64,000 nt of DNA from Aigarchaeota archaeon (lineage in GTDB: Archaea > Thermoproteota > Nitrososphaeria_A > Caldarchaeales > Wolframiiraptoraceae), in the NCBI GenBank assembly GCA_025059205.1, contig JANXDS010000003.1:1-64000 (forward strand), written 5' to 3'. Of this stretch, positions 16,825-25,392 are shown one piece after another. The translations under genes and the position numbers were made by a program. Below the pieces are notes generated by a model. It was not told where the DNA came from and made no database searches. It saw nothing but the letters and a program-made list of their open reading frames with translations. How positions within the stretch are numbered: the first letter of the stretch is position 1; each line of letters opens with the position of its first letter.

Positions 16825-18300
16825 CTACCTCTGGTAGAGCTTAAGTATAATGTCCGGTTCTATGACGTTGGGTCTATTACAAGAAGGACATACCATCTTC
16901 ATGGTTTCTCCCCTACTCTTAAGTTCAGTCAAATCCTCGAACGTGGGTAGCCAGACTGACGTCCCAGTCCTACAATATTTACATATTATCTTTACTTTCT
17001 TATCGCCCGGGGTTTTAGGAATCTTTTCTCCGGTAGTAGTTTTAACTAAGAAAATTATCTGCTCAACTTCTTTCTCTTTCGGCATGCCAGCAGCTGCTTC
17101 AGCCTGCATGGATTTGAGAGTGTTTTTTAGGGATTGTAGCTCCTCCTCCAACTTTGCCCTTTTCTCGACTAGGCTTTCGAATTGTTTCTCCAATCTCTCG
17201 AAGACCCATTTTGGAACAAACTCGCCAGAAAGAGCTGGTATGACTAGCTCTACCAACCTTTTTCTTGCCTTTTCTAGAAGATGTCCTTCCAACGGTTTTA
17301 ACATCGGTAGCTCGCCACGCTTTATCTTTAGTATGTTGTTCAATTGTTGGATGATCGCCTCTATATTCTCGGGCTGCGCGTTCTGAGGTTCAGAGAGTAG
17401 TATGAGTAGTGACTTAGTGGCATTTAGCTCGTCTTCCATCTCCTTAAGTGTTGTCTGCCTTTTTGACACCTCTTCGTCTAACCTTTTGAGCTCCTCTTTT
17501 TTGCTCTCTAACGCAGAAAGCAATTCTTTTACAGTGCCTCTTACTCCGAGCAATGATGAGTACTCGGTGTAGAGAGTTTCACGTAACCTTTTCAGCTCAT
17601 CAACTTCTTGCCTTAAGTCATCACGCTGAGCTCTTAACTCTTCTAAGGCAGACTTCACTGCGACAACGTCCGATTCGATACCAAGAAGATCGGCACATTC
17701 GCGGAGAAGAGAGTCCCGTTTCATGTTGGTCTCATTTACTAGCGCCTCAACCTCTTTCAACTTCCGTTCTAGCTCAGCTATTTGTTTGCTTAGGTCACCG
17801 GCCTTAATCGCCTGCTCGATTATCTCGTTCGGGTCGCCCTGGACGTTCTTTATGGAGTTCAATACGGCAACAAGTCTCTCGACATCTCCCAGACCTAGCT
17901 TGAATTGTTCTAGAACTGAGAGTAAAGAATTGACTTTGTTTACTATTTCTAAGGTGAGTTTTCTTTGTTGCATATAGATCTCTAAATCTTCCTCAAGTCT
18001 TGCCCTCTTCTTTTTCAGATCATCTATTGCATATTCTATCGTTACGAGTTCCCTTGCTTTCTTCTCGTACTCCTTCAGCAGGGCACCTATGCTCTTCCCA
18101 ATCTCTTTTTCCAGCTTTCTTAGCCTGGTCATAGCAGTGGCATAGTATCTGATCTTTGAGGGCTCTTTTGCGACACTCTCAATAGCATCTAAGAAGTCTT
18201 CGAGTTTTTGTAGTGAAATGCCAGCTTCTTCTAAACGACGTAGTAGTTCTTCTGCTTTTTGAACCGATTCGCTTTCCTTAAAGACTTCTCCCTCTGTCAA
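16825..18300 (-). CDS. Long coiled-coil protein with C-terminal zinc ribbon, unknown
   Basis: 491 aa. Residues about 20-330 are almost continuous heptad-type, highly charged coiled coil (LEELRAQRDDLRQEVDEL and similar), interrupted near 120-160 and 300-345. The C-terminus has two CxxC pairs, CKYC near 442 and CPSC near 476, in a zinc-ribbon-like fold. No Walker A or B motif is visible, so it is not an SMC or Rad50 ATPase. TTG start at 18300. Downstream is the possible winged-helix protein; hjc and priL lie beyond and ssb is upstream. Structural role in DNA organisation or repair is inferred from context only. Confidence 0.8.
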   Translation of the reverse strand: MTEGEVFKESESVQKAEELLRRLEEAGISLQKLEDFLDAIESVAKEPSKIRYYATAMTRLRKLEKEIGKSIGALLKEYEKKARELVTIEYAIDDLKKKRARLEEDLEIYMQQRKLTLEIVNKVNSLLSVLEQFKLGLGDVERLVAVLNSIKNVQGDPNEIIEQAIKAGDLSKQIAELERKLKEVEALVNETNMKRDSLLRECADLLGIESDVVAVKSALEELRAQRDDLRQEVDELKRLRETLYTEYSSLLGVRGTVKELLSALESKKEELKRLDEEVSKRQTTLKEMEDELNATKSLLILLSEPQNAQPENIEAIIQQLNNILKIKRGELPMLKPLEGHLLEKARKRLVELVIPALSGEFVPKWVFERLEKQFESLVEKRAKLEEELQSLKNTLKSMQAEAAAGMPKEKEVEQIIFLVKTTTGEKIPKTPGDKKVKIICKYCRTGTSVWLPTFEDLTELKSRGETMKMVCPSCNRPNVIEPDIILKLYQR

Positions 18301-18529
18301 GGACTTTTCTCTCGAATCTATTTAACTTTGAGTATAAAAATATTGTTAGGTGTATTGTGCATCGACAGGGATGCCGTTTTAACGTTCCGGTATCAGTTCC
18401 TGCACGGACTCTTCATCGTTACACGGTAACTCCGAAATACCCGCTATCATCATCGCCCATAAGGTGTATAATGGCCAGTAATTAGCATTTTAGCTTAGAC
18501 GTAGCCGCTATCCCTGGCCTTTATCATCT
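18301..18529. other. Gene-free region between ssb and the coiled-coil gene
   Basis: About 230 bases without an open frame of coding character. On the minus strand it carries ATGATGA (18453-18447) and CTGA (18396-18393) with ACGATGA between (18419-18413), but the spacings do not match the C/D sRNAs found elsewhere in the window, so I do not call an RNA gene. Confidence 0.4.
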
Positions 18530-18955
18530 TTACCTTTGCCTGCTCTTTCTCCCTGTCTGAAACCTTCTACCTCGTGGTCCACTGTAACCTTCTTCGCGAG
18601 GTATGGCTTTTGTCGAAAGATTGTTTTCTGTATTCACGTTTAGAATTTCTTCGTTAACCGTCTTTATCGAACCGTACCTTCCAAGGTTTAGTTGCATGAA
18701 TCCTTTAAACGGCTTTACAAAAGCGTTGCTGATCATAACTACGTCCCCTTCGCTTACCTTGTCTACGTTATCATCCCAGAGAACCAACGTTATAGCACCA
18801 GTCTCGTCTGCGATCAATGTCTCACTAAGCCTATGCTCCCTTTGGTCAAACTTCGAAGATACGAACTTCTCCTCGCCTTTTTTTACAACCTTCGCAAGAA
18901 GGTTTACCGAACGTGACCACGGGTTTAGGTTACCTATTTTTACTAATCCATTCAA
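18530..18955 (-). CDS. ssb: Single-stranded DNA-binding protein, Sulfolobus type (single OB fold)
   Basis: One OB fold (about residues 3-95) closely follows the crenarchaeal SSB pattern: VKIGNLNPWSRSVNLLAKV, ADETGAITLVLW, and GDVVMISNAFVKPFKG with the aromatic DNA-stacking residues W and F. The tail YSGPRGRRFQTGRKSRQR is basic and lacks the acidic tip that Sulfolobus SSB uses to recruit partners. 141 aa. TTG start at 18955. Lies upstream of the coiled-coil gene on the same strand. Confidence 0.9.
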   Translation of the reverse strand: MNGLVKIGNLNPWSRSVNLLAKVVKKGEEKFVSSKFDQREHRLSETLIADETGAITLVLWDDNVDKVSEGDVVMISNAFVKPFKGFMQLNLGRYGSIKTVNEEILNVNTENNLSTKAIPREEGYSGPRGRRFQTGRKSRQR

Positions 18956-19035
18956 CCTCTTTTACCACGCTTTTTTTTACCGTTAGATTTGATGAGGCGT
19001 ATTTAAGTGTTTATAATTTCACAACAAGAGTAGAT

Positions 19036-20628
19036 TCAATCAGGATGCAAGTATGGTTCGAGCAACCTAAGAACTTCGTCCTTGCCTATGTCGAATAAGT
19101 ATGGTCCTAATCTTGGGCCCTTAGGTATGCCCAGGAATATTTCATAAAGTTTTCTAAAGAACTCTTGAGGCTCTATCCTGTTAGAGCGAGCAAGCTCGAA
19201 GATGCTGTGCTGGAGCTCCTCCGGAGTGTTGACTTCACGTATTTTTAATGCTAGTTGCCTGATCGCTACCCTCTCATTCTCGCTCAGCTCCACCGGAACC
19301 CTCTTCACTCTCCCGAATTTGTTTGCATAGTTTATCGCCAGCCTGATCCTCCTCAGCACCTCTTCATCGACTTTGTAACCGTACTTGGTGAGCCTAGAGG
19401 TTAAAAATTCCTCAACTTTTCCTTGAGGGGCAAAGCTAGCTAACTCCACAAGCAAGTTATACGGAACGTGCGTCCTGGGCTTACTGGGCGGTCTAAGGTG
19501 GTGAATGTATTCGTAAAGACCCTTTAGACGCATTTCAGCGGTTTTTGTGGTCGCTTTTTGTTTACCAAAGTAAACGTCTTCTATATAGTCAACTTCATCC
19601 ATCAGCTTAGGTATGCTCTTGTACGATATCCTCCTAGTCCCGACGTACCTTTTATACACGAGAAGGAGCAAACTTTCTGGTGTGCCGTATTTCAGCCACT
19701 CTTGTGGTGTGAAGACATTACCCGAAGATTTGGATATCTTTCTTCCACGCTCATCTAGAAACATCTCATACCTGATATGATAAGGTGGTACGAAGCCCAA
19801 GATACGTTCAGATACCAGGTCATTTACCTTAACAGAATCTGCTATGTCTTTCCCATAGGCCTCAAATCTTATGTCAAGCCTAGCCCATCTGGCGGCAAAC
19901 TCTACCTTCCAAGCCAGCTTTCCGTCGCCCTTCCTTATGTCCGCTTCGCCTTCGTATCCGCACCCCTCTATCTTCTTGCCCTTTATCTCGACACCCTCAC
20001 ACCTATATTTTACGCTGAACCTTTTTTGATCATACTCGTACGCATTTGCGGTATATACCCTCCCGCATCCTTTACATATAGGGAAGTAAGGTAGAACTTT
20101 CATGAATTTGTCCTGACCTACAGTCTCGTATATTATCTGACCCACAGTAGATGAATTCCTTAGAATTTTGTCTATCTCGTTAACTAGTATGCCATCTTCG
20201 TAAACCTTTCTGGCTGAAAAGAATTTGTACTCCACGCCAATTGTGTCAAGAGCGTCTCTTAGCATGCCGCTCATATGATCACCATATGAATTATGGCAAC
20301 CAAATGGATCCGGTATATGGGACACAGGTTTTAACAAGTACTCTTGGAGCCAAGAAGGCATACCAGAAGGTACTCTCCTCAAACCATCCATGTCGTCCGC
20401 AAAGGCCACAGTTTCAGAATTGTAGCCCATGTTTCTGAGAGCCAGTGTCACACCGTATGCCCTCACGGCGTCCGACAAGCTTCCAACATGCGGTATTCCC
20501 GAAGCACCGAGACCGCTTTCAGTTCTTATCATGTTTATGTCTCTCCTAAAAGATTTTTCACGCTCGATTATTTTGTTGGCTACCACGTCTAACCAGGTTC
20601 CCTTTCCGATTATCTCGTCCATTTTCAT
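19036..20628 (-). CDS. lysS: Lysyl-tRNA synthetase, class I
   Basis: Class I LysRS, the archaeal form unrelated to the usual class II enzyme. SGIPHVGSLSDAV is the HIGH-like motif (about 43), and KISKSSGNV is the KMSKS loop (about 300). A cysteine-rich insertion with ICKGCGRVY and CEGV...EGCGY (about 185-230) is probably zinc-binding. C-terminal alpha-helix cage follows. 530 aa is full length. ATG 20628. Charges tRNA-Lys in the cytosol. Confidence 0.96.
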   Translation of the reverse strand: MKMDEIIGKGTWLDVVANKIIEREKSFRRDINMIRTESGLGASGIPHVGSLSDAVRAYGVTLALRNMGYNSETVAFADDMDGLRRVPSGMPSWLQEYLLKPVSHIPDPFGCHNSYGDHMSGMLRDALDTIGVEYKFFSARKVYEDGILVNEIDKILRNSSTVGQIIYETVGQDKFMKVLPYFPICKGCGRVYTANAYEYDQKRFSVKYRCEGVEIKGKKIEGCGYEGEADIRKGDGKLAWKVEFAARWARLDIRFEAYGKDIADSVKVNDLVSERILGFVPPYHIRYEMFLDERGRKISKSSGNVFTPQEWLKYGTPESLLLLVYKRYVGTRRISYKSIPKLMDEVDYIEDVYFGKQKATTKTAEMRLKGLYEYIHHLRPPSKPRTHVPYNLLVELASFAPQGKVEEFLTSRLTKYGYKVDEEVLRRIRLAINYANKFGRVKRVPVELSENERVAIRQLALKIREVNTPEELQHSIFELARSNRIEPQEFFRKLYEIFLGIPKGPRLGPYLFDIGKDEVLRLLEPYLHPD

Positions 20629-20687
20629 TGGGCAAAGCCCTATAATAGAGCGAACCTTAAAAGTTTTAGCTCGAGATAATTATGTTA

Positions 20688-21548
20688 TCAAAAGCTAGAA
20701 AGTCTGGCAACTATGCTCACAGAAGTCTCGTCAAATCTGACAGAAAACCCTGCTTCTCTGAGCCTCCGCATCACGCCTACCCAAAGCCTTATCCCCCTCT
20801 TTATTCCGGGCTGACCGACGTAGTGGATTAAAATACCGCCTGGCTTTAAGACATTAGCAAGCTTCCTGTAAAACTCTGCACTGTAAAGGTGACCAGCGAG
20901 GGAAAGCCGTGGCGGGTCGTGTATTATAATGTCAAATTCTTTCCCAAAGGTATCCACGACATCATATACATCACCGAGGATCACTTCGACGTTCTCGTTA
21001 GCTAGCTCTCTTGACCAAGGGTTTATCCTAGCGAGTTCTAGTACGTTCCTATCAACCTCCACGGTAACTACAAAGGCTGCACCCCTCGATATGGCGCCTA
21101 TAGCTGTATAGCCTAATCCCATGCAGGTATCTAAAACGCTCTTACCACGAAAACTTCCCGCGTTCCTAAGCTTGAGCCTTGTGTCCTCATCTGGTGTTAC
21201 GTCTTTTATCCTATGCATATGTATGCCATCGATCTCCAGTGTTGGAGGTTTTCCCCATTTTACCATCACGAGCTTGTAAAAGTGTTCGCCAACTATTGCT
21301 GCCGGCTCCAACGCTCCTGGCCTCAAAATGTACACGTCTCGTGGCCTCTTCGCAGATTTTTCGATTGTTTCCCAATCTACGCACCTTCCCCTAACCTCTA
21401 CGCCCGCCTCCGTTAGTCTGCACAGCTCCTTTGATATCGCGAGATCAAATGACGCCATGGTCTCGGAAAGACCGCGCCTTCTAGCGTCTAGTAGCTCTTT
21501 CGCTACCGGTTCAGCAAGCAAAGGCTCATCAATAGACTCGAATTTCAT
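20688..21548 (-). CDS. Predicted SAM-dependent methyltransferase (COG2521-like)
   Basis: 286 aa. Class I methyltransferase core: VLDTCMGLGYTAIGA (motif I, about 142), VEVDRNVLELARINPWS (acidic loop, motif II), and FDIIIHDPPRLSLAGHLYS (motif IV, DPPR). The N-terminal ~110 residues are not typical. The open frame runs upstream to 21839 over the divergent dtdA gene; that extension is antisense to a conserved protein, so I start at ATG 21548. Substrate unknown. HDPPR suggests a small molecule or nucleic acid base, but no more can be said. Confidence 0.8.
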   Translation of the reverse strand: MKFESIDEPLLAEPVAKELLDARRRGLSETMASFDLAISKELCRLTEAGVEVRGRCVDWETIEKSAKRPRDVYILRPGALEPAAIVGEHFYKLVMVKWGKPPTLEIDGIHMHRIKDVTPDEDTRLKLRNAGSFRGKSVLDTCMGLGYTAIGAISRGAAFVVTVEVDRNVLELARINPWSRELANENVEVILGDVYDVVDTFGKEFDIIIHDPPRLSLAGHLYSAEFYRKLANVLKPGGILIHYVGQPGIKRGIRLWVGVMRRLREAGFSVRFDETSVSIVARLSSF

Positions 21549-21588
21549 CGCAGAACGGTTAAAGCTCAGGCTATTTAAGCAGAACCTC

Positions 21589-22404
21589 GTGATAAAGGCT
21601 AAAGCCGCAATATTGACGTCTACAAAGGACACCGCATCTATGCTTACAAGGAAAATCTTATTAGAAAATTTTGGATTTAAAGAATCTGATCTAAGTTTTA
21701 ACGGCAACCCGGTCTTTATGAGAAACGACGCGGCTCTTTTGACACTTAACGTGCCGCTAATACATGCAGAAGGTATTGACGAAATGTTGAACGTATCCCT
21801 TATCGTAGCCGTCTCGAAACATGTGTCGGAAAAGGGCATAAAAGCACTTCTAACGCATCCTGTCGGAAACTGGGGCCCTGATACAAGACAAGGTGGTAGG
21901 GCGTTTAAGGTATCTAGGACGTCTTGTGCTGCACTTACAACGTCTCTAATGACGTTATATGAAGAATCGAGCTCTTTACATGGTTGGTCCGTCGGTCTTG
22001 AAGTAACACATCATGGTCCCTTTAGCACAAAACCTATAATATTCGTGGAATTCGGAGGTCCAGAGAACGAGTTAAACAACATCAATGCAGCCGAGGCCGT
22101 CGCAGCTGCTGCAGTAGCTGCGATCGAAAGGCCGAAACTCCTAGAACCTGCTATAGGATTCGGAGGTGGACATTACGCTCCGTTGTTTACAAGACTAGTA
22201 TTATCAGGTGAGTACTCCTTCGGTCACATGATACCAAAATATGCATTCCCGGTAACTAAGGATGCCGTATTACAGGCATTTGACATGACCGTCGAAAAAC
22301 CTAACGTAGCAGTCATAGATTGGAAAGGTATTCCTGCTACGGATCGACAAGTGCTCCAATTCATATTGGAGGACCTCGAAAAAAAGGTAGTAAAGAAAAA
22401 ATGA
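21589..22404 (+). CDS. dtdA: D-aminoacyl-tRNA deacylase, archaeal/plant type
   Basis: Zinc-dependent proofreading enzyme that removes D-amino acids from tRNA. THPVGNWGPD (about 89), LEVTHHGPFS (about 140) and FGGGHYAPLFT (about 188) carry the conserved histidines, with VEFGGPENEL in between. 271 aa. GTG 21589 chosen because the next in-frame start lies within the divergent gene's start, and GGTTAAAGC near 21558-21566 is a TATA candidate about 26 bases upstream. Only 40 bases separate this start from the divergent methyltransferase start. Confidence 0.92.
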   Translation: MIKAKAAILTSTKDTASMLTRKILLENFGFKESDLSFNGNPVFMRNDAALLTLNVPLIHAEGIDEMLNVSLIVAVSKHVSEKGIKALLTHPVGNWGPDTRQGGRAFKVSRTSCAALTTSLMTLYEESSSLHGWSVGLEVTHHGPFSTKPIIFVEFGGPENELNNINAAEAVAAAAVAAIERPKLLEPAIGFGGGHYAPLFTRLVLSGEYSFGHMIPKYAFPVTKDAVLQAFDMTVEKPNVAVIDWKGIPATDRQVLQFILEDLEKKVVKKK

Positions 22405-22459
22405 GCTTGTAAAGGATACAGCAAACCTTTATTATCGCTCGTTCGTAAGGGCTGAGTAA

Positions 22460-23023
22460 GTGTTCGTTGACATGAACGAAGCTAAGAAAATAGTAAAAGA
22501 ATCCACGATTGCCGAGCTCCTCTCCGTCAGCGGCGGTCTGATAGCGGGCATCATTCTCTCTTCGATGACGGGCATTCTGGAAAGGGTACCTGGGATGTTA
22601 GCAGCGATACCGGCTTTCCTTAACATGAGGGGGGCCGTATTTTCTTCGTTTGGTGCAAGGATTTCAACGAGGTTGCACATCGGCGAGCTAGAACCCAGCT
22701 ATAGACTAAAAGGACTCGCCCTCGAGGAGGTTCTTGCCTCCTTTACTTTGGGTATATCCCAATCACTACTTATCGGTATATTCGCATACCTGGTATCTTT
22801 ATGCATGGGTGTTAATCCTTACCTACCATATCTGCTAGGAATTTTTGCATTTGCAGGATTTCTTTCTAACGTTATAATGATAACCGTCACGTTTTTTTCA
22901 GATATATGGCTTTACAGACGCGGGATAGATCCAGATAACGTAATCGGACCATACATAACGACAATCGGCGATACGATAGGCCTCCTGACACTCATAGCCT
23001 CGGCTAAGGTGTTGGGCCTATGA
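22460..23023 (+). CDS. MgtE/SLC41-type divalent cation transporter, half 1
   Basis: 187 aa, five hydrophobic segments: about 25-45, 90-115, 120-135, 140-165 and 165-185. The MgtE membrane-domain pattern is visible as SGGLIAGIILS, PAFLNMRGAVFSSFGARIST and DPDNVIGPYITTIGDTIGLL, with the pore and metal-site acids. There is no N or CBS domain. Its partner follows with an ATGA overlap, so two half-transporters probably pair into an SLC41-like unit. GTG 22460; an in-frame ATG at 22472 is possible. Confidence 0.87.
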   Translation: MFVDMNEAKKIVKESTIAELLSVSGGLIAGIILSSMTGILERVPGMLAAIPAFLNMRGAVFSSFGARISTRLHIGELEPSYRLKGLALEEVLASFTLGISQSLLIGIFAYLVSLCMGVNPYLPYLLGIFAFAGFLSNVIMITVTFFSDIWLYRRGIDPDNVIGPYITTIGDTIGLLTLIASAKVLGL

Positions 23024-23580
23024 CCAAGGTTTTCTGGAAGATTTTAAAGGAAAGTCAGATACCTTTAACTTTAGCCACCGTGGTCGGAGTTCTTTCGGGA
23101 GCCCTTCTAGAGATGCGATTAGAGACTCTAGTATCCTTACCCATATTGCTGGCCATAGTGCCGCCGCTTAACGATATGGCCGGTGATCTAGGCACAATTA
23201 TCGTTGCAAGACTCACGACGGCCTTCTATCTTGGTTCCATTGAGCCAAAGTTACGCAAGAACAAGGGGTTACGAACTAATCTGTTTTCACTCATGTTAGT
23301 TAGCGCAATCATAATAATTTACATAAGCTTCGTAATTTCTCCTATTTACTCAGTAACATTAGACGCAGGCAGCATGATGTTCACCGTGCTAGTCATAGTC
23401 GTACTTGCCGGTATGATGGGTGTATTTTTTACGCTATTGTCAGGCATAATTCTGTCTATCCTAAGTTTTAAGAAGGGATACAATCCCGACATAGTGGTGA
23501 TGCCTATGATAACGCTCATAGGAGACTTTTTAAGTATAGCGAGTATAATTTTCGTTGCAAGAATGTTTGGATTAGTTTAG
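23020..23580 (+). CDS. MgtE/SLC41-type divalent cation transporter, half 2
   Basis: 186 aa, homologous to the preceding protein: PILLAIVPPLNDMAGDLGTIIVARLTT corresponds to the first conserved block and NPDIVVMPMITLIGDFLSIA to the last one. Five membrane segments. ATG overlaps the TGA of half 1, so translation is coupled. With half 1 it likely forms a heteromeric magnesium or other divalent cation channel at the membrane. The PhoU/TrkA_C gene 72 bases downstream probably controls it. Confidence 0.87.
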   Translation: MTKVFWKILKESQIPLTLATVVGVLSGALLEMRLETLVSLPILLAIVPPLNDMAGDLGTIIVARLTTAFYLGSIEPKLRKNKGLRTNLFSLMLVSAIIIIYISFVISPIYSVTLDAGSMMFTVLVIVVLAGMMGVFFTLLSGIILSILSFKKGYNPDIVVMPMITLIGDFLSIASIIFVARMFGLV

Positions 23581-23652
23581 CCTTTATAAAGAATTATGCT
23601 AAATTATATATCGGGCTTAAAACAACAAAGATATCGAGGTTAGGAGGTACAG

Positions 23653-24876
23653 TTGTCTAAAGCCTCCAAACAGAGGAAACTAAGGCCTGCAAATTTGAAG
23701 GATATAATAACTCAGATGAAAGACACGTCAGAGTTAATGCTGGACCTTGCCTTCTCGACGATACTTTTCGAGGAAGATTATTTTGCAGAAGAGGTTCTCG
23801 AGCTAGAGGGTAAGATGACAGAGCTATGCTTCAAAGCAAGAGAGGTCGTTATGTTAGCATCTAAAGGTATAAAAGAGGTTGAGAGCCTTTCGGCGGTCCT
23901 TCAGATAATTCAGGCTGCTGAAAAAGTCAGCAACGCCGCCGTTGAGATGGCAACGATAGAGCTTAGGGACATTGGTCTTCCAAAAGCATTCTTTAAGACG
24001 ATGCACCTCATCGAGGAGACGATAACATCCCTAGTCGTACCTGAAAATTCAGCCGCTATCGGAAAACGACTTGATTACATCGAGAAAGAGACCGGTATGC
24101 AAATAATTACGATGAAGAGGGATGGTCAATGGTTGATAAAACCTGATGGTAAAATGACATTGAAGGCGGGCGATAGGTTAATAGCAAAAGGACCGTTCGA
24201 AGCTCTTTCCAATTTTGAGGTTTTCATACTAGGAAAGCATGTCATAATGCCAAGCATGTCCGAATTAATGGAGCCCGAATCCCAAAGAAGGATACGTGAG
24301 ATGCTGGTTGAGATGATGAACCTCTCACAACTTTCCGTGGACCTTGCGTACTCTTCAGCGATATTCTATAACAAGGAGATAGCCGAAGAAGTGTTAAAAG
24401 TAGAGGAAAAGATGGACCGCATGCATGAGGTAGTGGAGCATGAGATTCTGCTCTTCGCAAAAATAACCGATAACGTAAAGCTTTTGAGAGGGTTGCTGAG
24501 ACTTGCTTGGGCTTTAGAGACAATAACCGATGCTAGCGTTGAGATGGCGAGCGTCGTCTTGAGCGGTGTAACTCTCCATCCAATATTCGTTTCGGCTATG
24601 GGAGAAAGTGACGAAGTGATAAGTAAGATAGAAGTTAAACCGAATAGCAAGTTAGACGGTCTAACGGTTACAGAGTGCGGACTACAGTCCGACATGGGCA
24701 TCCAGATAGTGACGATAAGGAAGGCGCTTACGGGTAAGTGGGAGTACTATCCAAAGGGCGATACTAAGATAGAGGCAGGTGACGTCCTTATAATAAAGGG
24801 CAGTAAGGATGCGGTTGATTCCCTCGTCAGTTTAACCGCAACAGAGAGTGCTCCAAATGAGACCGGACAGGTTTAA
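23653..24876 (+). CDS. Duplicated PhoU-like plus TrkA_C (RCK-C) regulatory protein
   Basis: 407 aa built of two repeats. Each has a helical PhoU-like domain (about 12-120 and 205-315; DTSELMLDLAFSTILFEEDYFAEEV and LSQLSVDLAYSSAIFYNKEIAEEV match each other) followed by a TrkA_C/RCK-C ligand domain (about 125-195 and 325-395; AGDRLIAKG and AGDVLIIKG). This arrangement is known next to archaeal cation transporters. TTG 23653 has a strong AGGAGGT nine bases ahead. A cytosolic sensor of the MgtE pair is the simplest reading. Confidence 0.86.
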   Translation: MSKASKQRKLRPANLKDIITQMKDTSELMLDLAFSTILFEEDYFAEEVLELEGKMTELCFKAREVVMLASKGIKEVESLSAVLQIIQAAEKVSNAAVEMATIELRDIGLPKAFFKTMHLIEETITSLVVPENSAAIGKRLDYIEKETGMQIITMKRDGQWLIKPDGKMTLKAGDRLIAKGPFEALSNFEVFILGKHVIMPSMSELMEPESQRRIREMLVEMMNLSQLSVDLAYSSAIFYNKEIAEEVLKVEEKMDRMHEVVEHEILLFAKITDNVKLLRGLLRLAWALETITDASVEMASVVLSGVTLHPIFVSAMGESDEVISKIEVKPNSKLDGLTVTECGLQSDMGIQIVTIRKALTGKWEYYPKGDTKIEAGDVLIIKGSKDAVDSLVSLTATESAPNETGQV

Positions 24877-25378
24877 CCTAATCGTGACAACTCTAAGGGG
24901 TATGGAGTCAATCTCCGCGTCTGAACTGATAGATATACTAAACCATATGGGTGACCCCTCTCCTAAGGTTGAGCAGACAAGCATATCAGGACTCATAACG
25001 GCTAAGACTTCTCTAAACCCCTTTGAGGTAGTTGAGAAGTTGAAGGATATAGTCGAAAAGGAACCATGGTTTGTCAGAAACATACAAAGAGTCATACCCG
25101 TCGAAGAGGTCGTCGAGACTAAAGTAGAAAAGATAGCTGAGGTTGCTTCCAGGCTCGCTCAGAGCATACCCGAAGATTGCACGTTCAGAGTCACCGTTGA
25201 AAAAAGACACACGCAACTTTCAAGTAAGGAGATAATAGAAGCTGTAGCCGCCAAGATTAATAGAAAGGTTAACTTGAATAACCCCGATCGAATTGTTCTA
25301 ATAGAGGTTTTAGGTGGCTTAACAGGCATATCTGTGATCAGACCAAACCAAATATTCAGCGCCTCAAAGCACGGCTAG
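24857..25378 (+). CDS. THUMP-domain protein
   Basis: 173 aa comprising little more than a THUMP RNA-binding domain: FNLIVTTLRGMESISASEL at the N-terminus, EDCTFRVTVEKRHTQLSSKEIIEAVAAKI and VNLNNPDRIVLIEVLGG in the C-terminal half. Stand-alone THUMP proteins act as tRNA-modification adaptors, for example the Tan1 partner of Kre33/TmcA in tRNA acetylation. Overlaps the upstream regulator gene by 20 bases. ATG 24857 rather than GTG 24848. Confidence 0.85.
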   Translation: MRPDRFNLIVTTLRGMESISASELIDILNHMGDPSPKVEQTSISGLITAKTSLNPFEVVEKLKDIVEKEPWFVRNIQRVIPVEEVVETKVEKIAEVASRLAQSIPEDCTFRVTVEKRHTQLSSKEIIEAVAAKINRKVNLNNPDRIVLIEVLGGLTGISVIRPNQIFSASKHG

Positions 25379-25392
25379 TTTGTCTTTTAAAA

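Noticed and set aside
16825-18300. Coiled-coil protein as an SMC or Rad50.
   Set aside because: No Walker A, signature or Walker B motif; zinc ribbon is at the C-terminus rather than a hinge hook.
18390-18458. Possible C/D sRNA on the minus strand in the ssb to coiled-coil gap (ATGATGA ... ACGATGA ... CTGA).
   Set aside because: C to C' distance is 27 bases with no D' in place and the D guide is 16 bases; these spacings do not match the other candidates, and the ends do not pair well.
21549-21839. Upstream part of the methyltransferase ORF (97 extra residues) and the corresponding dtdA extension (21328-21588).
   Set aside because: Each extension is antisense to the conserved part of the other gene; conserved proteins start at 21548 and 21589.
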